Shown: one piece after another, positions 1-5,945 of the stretch
Layout of the letters: the number at the start of each line of letters is the position of its first letter
Position numbering within the stretch: position 1 is the stretch's first letter
Assembly (NCBI GenBank): GCA_947630585.1
Contig: CANRIE010000087.1
Location: 1 to 17,122 of the forward strand
Reading direction: 5' to 3'
DNA length: 17,122 nt
From: an uncultured Bacilli bacterium
GTDB taxonomy: Bacteria > Bacillota_I > Bacilli_A > RF39 > UBA660
Notes under the pieces: generated by a model
What the model saw: the letters and a program-made list of their open reading frames with translations, nothing else
Database searches by the model: none
Told to the model about the DNA's origin: nothing
Position numbers and translations under genes: made by a program

Positions 1-1467
1 TATTATTTTAATCTTGAGTATAAAAATAACACTTTATTTAATGGTCTTGAAATAATGACTGAAGGAGATAAATACTTAAATGAAATGAATAAGTATCCTG
101 TTATATCATTAAGTTTAAAGGATACTAAATGTGATAATTATGAAGGATTTATCAATAATTATAAAGAAGCAATGAAAAACTTGTATACAAAATATGATTA
201 TTTACTTAAAAGTGATAAGTTAGATGAGACTGATAAAAAAGATTTTGTGAAAATTATAAGAAAACAAGAAAATACACTTTTATCAAAAGCAATTGCTAAA
301 TTAGTAACTTATTTAAATAGACATTATGGATTAAAAGTAATAGTATTATTAGATGACTATGATGTTCCTATTATAAATGGATATTTTAATGGTTATTATG
401 ATGAAGTAGTAAATTTTATAAATCAATTATTAGTAACAGTATTTAAAGATAATAATGAGTTGAAAAAAGGAATAATAACTTGTATATCCAAAATATGTAC
501 TGAAAACCTTTATAGTTGTGCTAATAATATAGAAGTATATAATATAACTGATGCAAGATATTCAACTCATTTTGGATTTACAGAAAGTGAAGTAAAAGAA
601 TTATTAAAGGAATATAATTTAAGTGATACTTTAGATGATGTTAAAAAGTGGTATGGCGGATATTTATTTGATGAAAATACAATTTATAATCCACTTAGTA
701 TCTTAAAGTATTTAGAAAATAAAGAGCATAAGCTTATCTCTTATTGGACTAATAAAGAGGGATTAGGATTACTTAAAGATTTAATTTATAATATTAAATA
801 TAATACTAATTTATTAGATGAATTTGAAAAAATAATAAATAAATGTTATAAGGAACATGTGAATATAGAATTAAATATGGAGTTAAAAAGTTTAAAAGGT
901 GACCCTAATACAGTTTGGACATTATTCATGTTAATGGGATATTTAACACCAACTACTTTAGTTGGAGATGGTGAAAATATAACTTTAAAAATACCTAATT
1001 TAGAAATAAAAGAGAATTTAATTGATATGGCAAGTAGTTGGTTTAAAAATAATTATAATGGTAATAGTATAGTTAAATATTTAGCTAATCGTGAAATAAA
1101 TGAGTTTAAGAATAAATTAGAAAATTTAATTTTAGATACATTTAGTTATTTTGATGTACTTGGAAATTCGGCATCAGAAGCATTTTATCATTCTTTTGTT
1201 TTAGGATTATTAACAAGTGAAAATGAATATTATGAAGTAACTAGTAACGGAGAATCTAAATATGGAATATATGATATTTTATTAAAACCAAAGGTTAATG
1301 ATATACCTTCTTATATAATAGAATTTAAATTAGTAAGAGATAATAAAACATTTGAAAGTTCAATTGAAGAAGCATTTAATCAAATTGATGTAAATGTTAA
1401 AAACTTAGATGCTATTAGAATGGTTATTGCATTTAGGGGTAAGAAAATAAAAATAGAGACTAGATAA
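1..1467 (+). CDS. AAA-ATPase-like / PD-(D/E)XK nuclease family protein, 5' end outside window
   Basis: The reading frame is open from base 1. The residues before the first ATG (position 55), including LFNGLEIM, read like the family sequence that follows the P-loop, so this is a 5'-truncated gene and not one starting at 55. Visible parts are a Walker-B-like LLDDYDVPI around 349-372, a middle region with WYGGYLF and YNPLSIL typical of the AAA-ATPase-like family (Pfam PF09820), and a C-terminal nuclease-like domain (PF08011 type) with EAFYHSFVLGLL, a YGIYDILL aspartate and the IIEFK (ExK) motif near 1317-1331. The Walker A motif should lie upstream of the window. Such proteins occur in many copies in gut Bacillota and Bacteroidota, and their role is not established. 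The next gene, in the same direction after 78 bp, has a comparable ATPase-nuclease layout. The family call is confident; the function is unknown. Confidence 0.85.
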   Translation, partial: YYFNLEYKNNTLFNGLEIMTEGDKYLNEMNKYPVISLSLKDTKCDNYEGFINNYKEAMKNLYTKYDYLLKSDKLDETDKKDFVKIIRKQENTLLSKAIAKLVTYLNRHYGLKVIVLLDDYDVPIINGYFNGYYDEVVNFINQLLVTVFKDNNELKKGIITCISKICTENLYSCANNIEVYNITDARYSTHFGFTESEVKELLKEYNLSDTLDDVKKWYGGYLFDENTIYNPLSILKYLENKEHKLISYWTNKEGLGLLKDLIYNIKYNTNLLDEFEKIINKCYKEHVNIELNMELKSLKGDPNTVWTLFMLMGYLTPTTLVGDGENITLKIPNLEIKENLIDMASSWFKNNYNGNSIVKYLANREINEFKNKLENLILDTFSYFDVLGNSASEAFYHSFVLGLLTSENEYYEVTSNGESKYGIYDILLKPKVNDIPSYIIEFKLVRDNKTFESSIEEAFNQIDVNVKNLDAIRMVIAFRGKKIKIETR

Positions 1468-1521
1468 TTAATTATAAAGATATAAGAATTAAAATCGATG
1501 TTTATCTTATAAATATAAATA

Positions 1522-1540
1522 TTAGAAAGTCTTTTTCTAA
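1522..1540 (+). other. Short hairpin just before the second ATPase gene
   Basis: TTAGAAA (1522-1528) and TTTCTAA (1534-1540) form a perfect 7-bp stem with a 5-nt loop, ending five bases before the ATG at 1546. It has no long U-tract of its own. It could be a weak terminator of the upstream gene or a structure affecting translation of the downstream one. Confidence 0.3.
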
Positions 1541-1545
1541 ACGAG

Positions 1546-2676
1546 ATGATTATAAAAATGATTGAAAGAGCAATTACAGAAAAAATTATAAAATATAGTA
1601 AATTTAGAAAAGTAGTTTTAATAACTGGTTATATAGGAGTAGGTAAAACTACTTTACTTAGAGAGTTAAAAGAAAAAGAAAGAAATTATATTTCTTTAGA
1701 TGATTTAAACTTAAGAAATCTTGCTAATGAAGATCCTAAGTTATTTACGGAAACTTATACTCCTAAGGTTATAATTGATGAAATCCAATATGCTACAAGT
1801 TTATTATCATATATTAAATTAGATGTTGATGAAAAGAATAAAAAAGGTGATTATTGGTTAACTGTTTCTCAAAAGTTTCAATTAATGAAAGGGGTAAGTG
1901 AATCACTAGCAGGTAGAGTAGGTATTCTTGAAATGTTTTCTTTAAGTTATGCTGAAAAACACAAGTTAAAAACAACTTTGTTTGACCCAAGAAAGATAGA
2001 AAAGAAAGAAAATATTTCTCCTAATCATTTATTTGAAGAAATATTTAAAGGTGGAATGTCTGAATATTATACTACTGATATTGAAAGAAAAATGTTTTTT
2101 GATGATTATATTAGAACCTATATTGAAAGAGATGTTAGAGATTTAACTCAAGTAGGAAATATTCTATCATTTCATAAATTTTTAATTAGTGTTGCATCAA
2201 GAACTGGTGAAGTATTAAATTATAATTCTATAGCAGAAGATGCAGGAATAGATGAGAAAACTGCTAAGAATTGGTTATCTATTTTAGTAAATAGTGATTT
2301 AGTTTATTTACTTGAACCTTATTTATCAAGTGAACTTAAAAGAGCAACTAAAGCTCCTAAGATATATTTTATGGATACAGGATTTTGTTCTTATTTATGT
2401 GGATGGGAAAATCCTAAAACTTTAATGAATAGTAGTGTTTCAGGTCATTATTTAGAAACATTTGTTATAAGTGAACTTATTAAAAATAAAAATAATGCTG
2501 ACTGTGATTTAAATTATAATCTTTATTACTATCGAGATAAAGATGGTAAAGAAATAGATTTACTTATCTATTTTAATAATATTTTATATCCATTTGAAAT
2601 TAAAAAGACGGCAACTCCTGATAAATCTATGATAAAACATTTTAGTATTTTAAAAAATACTAAAAAGGAAATTTGA
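1546..2676 (+). CDS. AAA ATPase-DUF4143 family protein, C-terminus cut by in-frame TGA
   Basis: A predicted 376-aa protein of the AAA (PF13173) plus DUF4143 (PF13635) family. Walker A is GYIGVGKTT at residues 28-36 and Walker B is VIIDEIQ with D78-E79. The family-typical SLAGRVGILEM follows, then a winged-helix-like middle part and a C-terminal PD-(D/E)XK-like region with DGKEIDLL and FEIKK. The TGA at 2674-2676 stands where relatives carry a glycine in a KIGNGG-like motif. The same frame then continues NGGLICLC and on to a TAA at 2758-2760, so the stop looks like a GGA-to-TGA nonsense mutation removing about 28 residues. The nuclease-like residues lie before the cut, so activity could survive. 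ATG 1558 is an alternative start, with GAG-ATGAT upstream, and would give MIERAITEK. The cellular role of this family is not established. Confidence 0.8.
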   Translation: MIIKMIERAITEKIIKYSKFRKVVLITGYIGVGKTTLLRELKEKERNYISLDDLNLRNLANEDPKLFTETYTPKVIIDEIQYATSLLSYIKLDVDEKNKKGDYWLTVSQKFQLMKGVSESLAGRVGILEMFSLSYAEKHKLKTTLFDPRKIEKKENISPNHLFEEIFKGGMSEYYTTDIERKMFFDDYIRTYIERDVRDLTQVGNILSFHKFLISVASRTGEVLNYNSIAEDAGIDEKTAKNWLSILVNSDLVYLLEPYLSSELKRATKAPKIYFMDTGFCSYLCGWENPKTLMNSSVSGHYLETFVISELIKNKNNADCDLNYNLYYYRDKDGKEIDLLIYFNNILYPFEIKKTATPDKSMIKHFSILKNTKKEI

Positions 2677-2760
2677 AATGGTGGTTTAATTTGTCTTTGT
2701 CTAGATATTATACCTATTGATGAAAATAATAAAGTGGTTCCAATTTCATCAATACTTTAA
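2677..2760 (+). pseudogene. Lost in-frame C-terminal tail of the DUF4143 protein
   Basis: After the TGA at 2674-2676 the same frame stays open for 27 codons. It encodes NGGLICLC, then DIIPIDENN, then VVPISSIL, ending at TAA 2758-2760. This matches how intact members of the family end, with a GGxICL strand followed by a short 'P(I/V)' tail. The frame is unshifted, so one substitution explains the break. Sequencing error or genuine readthrough cannot be excluded. Confidence 0.7.
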
Positions 2761-2825
2761 AATATACTTAATTAGAAATAAATGTCAATTACATTGTAAA
2801 ATACTAAAGAAATAAAAAAAAGTAG

Positions 2826-2854
2826 TTGCTAATAGATAACTTATATGTTACTAT
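2826..2854 (+). promoter_or_regulatory. Candidate promoter of the first short-ORF repeat
   Basis: TTGCTA (2826-2831), a 17-nt spacer and TACTAT (2849-2854) resemble a sigma-A promoter. The -10 box ends 30 nt before the ATG of the 22-codon ORF. The second repeat copy has the same spacing (29 nt), which supports the call although the boxes are imperfect. Confidence 0.5.
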
Positions 2855-2875
2855 TAATATGTAAATAGAAAGGAT

Positions 2876-2942
2876 GTGACCCTCATGTTGAAATTAATTA
2901 ATGTATCAAGAAAATACGTTAACAATATGATAACTACGGGGG
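2876..2942 (+). repeat. 67-bp direct repeat, copy A
   Basis: Sequence from GTGACCCTCATG to ACTACGGGGG. It matches copy B (16984-17050) at 61 of 67 positions without gaps. Similarity begins near an upstream AGAAAGG element and stops abruptly after the G-run. Sequence outside the promoter-proximal part is unrelated between the two sites. Confidence 0.9.
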
Positions 2943-2953
2943 GGGCGTACTAA
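2885..2953 (+). CDS. 22-codon short ORF, possible leader peptide or ABC-ATPase remnant
   Basis: ATG at 2885 opens a 22-codon frame reading MLKL-IN-VSRKYVN-N-MITTG and ending GGAY before TAA at 2951-2953. GTGAC four bases upstream of the ATG resembles the GGTGAT-type ribosome site used elsewhere in the window. A homologous ORF lies at 16993. Three of the six differences between the copies change a residue or pair of residues mildly and others are silent (TTG/TTA, TAC/TAT), which suggests translation matters. The start MLKLxNVSRKY resembles the first residues of LolD/MacB-type ABC ATPases. It could therefore be a remnant of such a gene, or a leader peptide acting with the terminator at 2991-3037. 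No function is assigned. Confidence 0.5.
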   Translation: MLKLINVSRKYVNNMITTGGAY

Positions 2954-2990
2954 AATTATCACAAGGTAAAAAATATAAAAAACTGTAAAT

Positions 2991-3037
2991 ACGACATAAA
3001 AGTATAGTTTTATTGCTATACTCTTATGTCGTTTTTT
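2991..3037 (+). terminator. Strong intrinsic terminator or attenuator before the surface-protein gene
   Basis: ACGACATAA (2991-2999) pairs with TTATGTCGT (3024-3032), and AGTATAG (3001-3007) pairs with CTATACT (3016-3022). The result is a 16-bp stem with one A/C mismatch, an 8-nt loop and a run of six T at 3032-3037. The ribosome site of the next gene (AAGGAGG, 3043-3049) begins six bases later, leaving no room for a promoter in between. An extended -10 like TGCTATACT (3014-3022) lies inside the stem and is a possible embedded promoter. Confidence 0.85.
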
Positions 3038-3058
3038 GTGTTTAAGGAGGAGAAATTT

Positions 3059-4273
3059 ATGAATAGTTATGAAAGAAAAGGAAGAATTTGTAAAGTTATA
3101 GTCTTAGTACTAGGAATATTAAGTATAAATAATATAATACTAACAATTAGAAATTATAGTTATGCTTATTTTCATAAGAATGTAAAATCAGATATTAAAT
3201 TAAAAATAACTACATTAGATGAAATGCCTAGTAAAGGTGAAATTGCAACTAAAGTAATAAAAGAAACAGTAGTACCATATGAAATAGTAAATCAAGATAA
3301 TTTTAATGGTGGTTTAGTAGCAATAAATACAAGTGGTACTTTATATGATGAAACAGCTGGAAATCAAACAATAAGAGAATACAGATATAATGAATTAGAT
3401 GTAAATAATTATATATATTATAATTGCAAAGATAATGAAGAACCAAGTGCTAGTAACTGTGAAATATGGAGAATAGTTGGAGTATTTAAAGATGAAAACG
3501 GAGACGAACATTTAAAAATAGTCAGAAATAATGTTTTAACAGGAGACATGTTTCCAGAAACATTCTTTGCTAATAATGTAACTTATAAAATACGATATTC
3601 CAGCGACTCGGAAATGGCATATTGGAATAATCCGAAAATAACAAATTACAATGATTGGACAACAGCAGGACTTCAATATTGGTTAAATGCTGGAAGCGAC
3701 AAGGAAACAAAAAAAGCAAGCGATGGTTATATGAGTTATTTAAGTAAAAATTCCAAAGATATGATAGCAAAAACAAAATACCACTTAGGAGCAGTAATGA
3801 ATCAATATCCAAATGGTAAAATAACTGATGGGCCAGTTGAGGCATCTGCTCATGAAAGAGATATAGAAAGTTGTATTGATAATACTGGAAATAGTGCAAC
3901 CGCAAGTGGATGTCGAGTATGGAGCGGCAATAAAGCAATATGGGAAGGAAGCATAGCATTATTATATCCAAGTGACTATGGTTATAGTGCTCATAAGGGT
4001 TATTGGTATGTTGGTTTAGGAAGTTTTAGTGGAAATTCAAGTAATAGTAGTTGGTTGCAAAAAACAGCAAACCATAGTAGTTACGAATGGCTTTTGTCAC
4101 CTATCTCTCATGATTCGTTCTATGTTGCTAGTTGGTCATCTGATGGTCCTGTGGATGAAAGTGGTGTTAATTACAATGGTTTTGTTCGTCCTTGCTTATA
4201 TCTAAAATCAAAAGTAAAAATCATGGATGGTGATGGTTCAAAATCAAAACCTTTTGTTCTAAATTTAGGATAA
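3059..4273 (+). CDS. Membrane-anchored lectin-fold-like surface protein with variable-looking C-terminus
   Basis: The start is set at ATG 3059, ten bases after AAGGAGG. An in-frame ATG at 3026 lies inside the terminator hairpin and is rejected. The 404-aa product has a positively charged start (NSYERKGRICK) and one hydrophobic segment (about residues 12-30), so it is probably secreted or membrane-anchored. The body contains CEIWRIVGVF, LKIVRNNVLTG, DWTTAGLQYWLN, EWLLSPIS and GFVRPCLYL, then GDGSKSKPFVL. This WRIVGV / WL-SP / VRP order is typical of large families of secreted proteins in gut Bacillota with a formylglycine-enzyme or C-type-lectin-like fold (DUF6273-like), some of them targets of diversity-generating retroelements. 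Bases 4091-4200 are unusually poor in A. No reverse transcriptase or template repeat is present in the window. The Flp-type pilin follows. Ligand unknown; the domain call is by motif only. Confidence 0.75.
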   Translation: MNSYERKGRICKVIVLVLGILSINNIILTIRNYSYAYFHKNVKSDIKLKITTLDEMPSKGEIATKVIKETVVPYEIVNQDNFNGGLVAINTSGTLYDETAGNQTIREYRYNELDVNNYIYYNCKDNEEPSASNCEIWRIVGVFKDENGDEHLKIVRNNVLTGDMFPETFFANNVTYKIRYSSDSEMAYWNNPKITNYNDWTTAGLQYWLNAGSDKETKKASDGYMSYLSKNSKDMIAKTKYHLGAVMNQYPNGKITDGPVEASAHERDIESCIDNTGNSATASGCRVWSGNKAIWEGSIALLYPSDYGYSAHKGYWYVGLGSFSGNSSNSSWLQKTANHSSYEWLLSPISHDSFYVASWSSDGPVDESGVNYNGFVRPCLYLKSKVKIMDGDGSKSKPFVLNLG

Positions 4274-4284
4274 TGATGATAATT

Positions 4285-4311
4285 AAGTAATTCTTAGGAG
4301 TTACTTTTTTT
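4285..4311 (+). terminator. Intrinsic terminator of the surface-protein gene
   Basis: AAGTAATTC (4285-4293) pairs with GAGTTACTT (4298-4306) through nine pairs, one of them a G-T wobble, around a TTAG tetraloop. A T-run continues to 4311. It lies 11 bp after the TAA stop. Confidence 0.85.
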
Positions 4312-4349
4312 AATTTAAAAAAAAATAAATTAAAAAATACTTACTTATC

Positions 4350-4378
4350 TTGACTATTTAAGTAGAATACGATAAAAT
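4350..4378 (+). promoter_or_regulatory. Sigma-A-type promoter of the pilin gene
   Basis: TTGACT (4350-4355), a 17-nt spacer and TAAAAT (4373-4378) form a near-consensus promoter 34 bp before the pilin ATG. With terminators on both sides, the pilin appears to be a single-gene transcript. Confidence 0.8.
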
Positions 4379-4412
4379 TTAATTGTAGTAGTTAATAAGG
4401 TATGGTGATAAA

Positions 4413-4610
4413 ATGAATAAAAAAGGACAAGCATTAGTTGAATATGTTCTTATAATTGCACTTATATCCGTTGTTATAATTGGTCTTGTTAAAGCTTTTG
4501 GAGGATATTTAAAAGATGCAATGACAAAAACTTCATGCTCTTTAATAAGCCAGGAATATATTGAAGGAGAAAAACCAGGGGAAGGAAAATGTGGTAAAAG
4601 CAGTAATTGA
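4413..4610 (+). CDS. Flp-type (type IVb) prepilin
   Basis: A 65-aa protein starting MNKKG, then QALVEYVLIIALISVV. The short basic leader ending in glycine, followed by a segment with glutamate at +5 and tyrosine at +6 and a hydrophobic helix, is the hallmark of Flp/TadE-like pilins, which are cleaved after G5 by a TadV/FppA-type prepilin peptidase and assembled by a Tad secretion apparatus. The C-terminal part carries two cysteines (TSCSLIS and GKCGKSSN) that could form a disulfide. GGTGAT three bases before the ATG is a good ribosome site. No tad assembly genes are in the window, so assembly must depend on genes elsewhere. Alternatively, as in several Bacillota, a lone Flp-like peptide may have another role. 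Confidence 0.85.
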   Translation: MNKKGQALVEYVLIIALISVVIIGLVKAFGGYLKDAMTKTSCSLISQEYIEGEKPGEGKCGKSSN

Positions 4611-4631
4611 TACAAGGTCAATTACTTTTTG
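4603..4631 (+). terminator. Intrinsic terminator overlapping the pilin stop codon
   Basis: GTAATTGA (4603-4610) and TCAATTAC (4618-4625) form a perfect 8-bp stem with a 7-nt loop, followed by TTTTT. The TGA stop (4608-4610) lies in the left arm. This also argues that TGA is a true stop in this organism. Confidence 0.85.
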
Positions 4632-4676
4632 TTAATATAATTAAAAAATAAATACATAATAATAAAAGGTGGTAAT

Positions 4677-5945
4677 ATGAAAGAAAAAATAATTGATTTA
4701 AAATATGGAAAATTACATTTAATTAAAACTAAAAAATTTCGAACAATTGATGTTAAAGTAGTATTAAGTGATGTAATTAGAAAAGATGAAATAACTAAAA
4801 GAAATTTCTTAACAGATTATTTAACATTAACTACAAAAAAATATAATACTAAAAGAGCATTAGCTCTAAAAACCCAAGATTTATATTCATTATATCTAAG
4901 TGCTTATAATAGAAGAATAGGAAACTACTTAATAACAAAATTTGATTTATCGTTTTTAGATCCTAAATATACAGAAGAAAAAATGTTAGAAAGTAGTATC
5001 GGATTATTACATGAAGTAATCTTTAATCCTAATGTTTGTAATGGAATGTTTGTTGAAGAATTCTTTAATGTTATAAAGAAAGATTTGACGGTTGAGATTT
5101 CAACAACTAATGAAAATTCTAGGTTATATGCTAATGTTAAAATGCTTGAAAACTTAGGAGATAAACCATATTCCTATCATGGATTTGGATATTTAGAAGA
5201 TTTAGATACTATTACTCCTAAAAACTTATATGAATATTATAAAGAATTTATTAAAAAAGCGAATGTTGATATTTATGTATGTGGTGATTTTGATGAAGAA
5301 AGAATTATAGAAATAATAAAAGAAAAATTAAATTTTAAAACAATAAAAAAAGAAAAAGGAGAATTATTAATTCTTAATGATAAACCGCGGAGTATTATCA
5401 AAGAAATAGTTGAAGAATCAAAGTTTTCCCAATCAAAACTATCAATTGGTTGTAAATTTAATTCCTTAACTGAATTTCAATTTAAGTATGTTTTAAATAT
5501 CTATAACATGATATTAGGTGGAGGATTTAACTCGAAATTCATGCAAGAAATAAGAGAAAAAGATTCTCTTGCTTATTACATTTCTTCAAGTGTTAATAAG
5601 GCTGATGGGGTTATGATAATTCAATCAGGAATTAGTTATAATAACTATCATAAGGTAGTTGCTAAAGTTAAAGACATTATGAAAAGAATTAGTAAGGGTG
5701 AGATAACTGATGATGAAATTAAATCGGCTAAAGCTGAATATTTAAGTGCCTTAGATCAAATTCAAGATAATGTTGAAAGTATCATTGAATGGCATGTTAC
5801 TAAAAATATATTCAATTTAGATGAATTAGAAGAAAGATGCGAAAAGATTACGAAGGTAACCAAAGAAGATTTAATGGAAATTGCAAAGAAAATAAAAATA
5901 GATACAATTTATTTATTAAAAGGTGATGAAGATGGAAAAAATTGA
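4677..5945 (+). CDS. yfmF: M16 peptidase-like protein YfmF, catalytically inactive partner
   Basis: A 422-aa M16-family (insulinase/pitrilysin-like) protein. It lacks the HxxEH zinc motif expected in its N-terminal part, where the equivalent stretch reads NFLTDYLTLTTKKY. It keeps the later M16 sequence, with FNSKFMQEIREKDSLAYYISS in the second half. The next gene is an M16 member with an intact HxxEH motif. This inactive-plus-active pair matches B. subtilis YmfF/YmfH, named YfmF and YfmH in current annotation and associated with 5-aminopentanol modification of elongation factor EF-P. The start has AAAGGTGGT just upstream. A TATAAT at 4636-4641 could be a -10 box, but no good -35 is visible. 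The stop overlaps the start of yfmH, suggesting coupled translation. The family call is strong; the EF-P role is known from relatives. Confidence 0.85.
   Translation: MKEKIIDLKYGKLHLIKTKKFRTIDVKVVLSDVIRKDEITKRNFLTDYLTLTTKKYNTKRALALKTQDLYSLYLSAYNRRIGNYLITKFDLSFLDPKYTEEKMLESSIGLLHEVIFNPNVCNGMFVEEFFNVIKKDLTVEISTTNENSRLYANVKMLENLGDKPYSYHGFGYLEDLDTITPKNLYEYYKEFIKKANVDIYVCGDFDEERIIEIIKEKLNFKTIKKEKGELLILNDKPRSIIKEIVEESKFSQSKLSIGCKFNSLTEFQFKYVLNIYNMILGGGFNSKFMQEIREKDSLAYYISSSVNKADGVMIIQSGISYNNYHKVVAKVKDIMKRISKGEITDDEIKSAKAEYLSALDQIQDNVESIIEWHVTKNIFNLDELEERCEKITKVTKEDLMEIAKKIKIDTIYLLKGDEDGKN

Noticed and set aside
2674..2676. TGA reassigned to glycine or tryptophan in this organism
   Set aside because: All Trp codons in the long genes are TGG, no other conserved gene is interrupted by TGA, and TGA ends the pilin inside its terminator stem. 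A nonsense mutation is simpler.
3026..3058. Upstream ATG extending the surface protein by 11 residues
   Set aside because: It would start within the terminator hairpin and has no ribosome site, whereas AAGGAGG sits ten bases before ATG 3059.
3570..3971. A 133-codon minus-strand ORF inside the surface-protein gene
   Set aside because: It lies entirely antisense to a well-supported gene, has no ribosome site and reads as low-complexity hydrophobic sequence typical of a shadow frame.
4379..4621. An 80-codon minus-strand ORF over the pilin
   Set aside because: It is antisense to the pilin, which has its own promoter, ribosome site and terminator and a diagnostic Flp motif.
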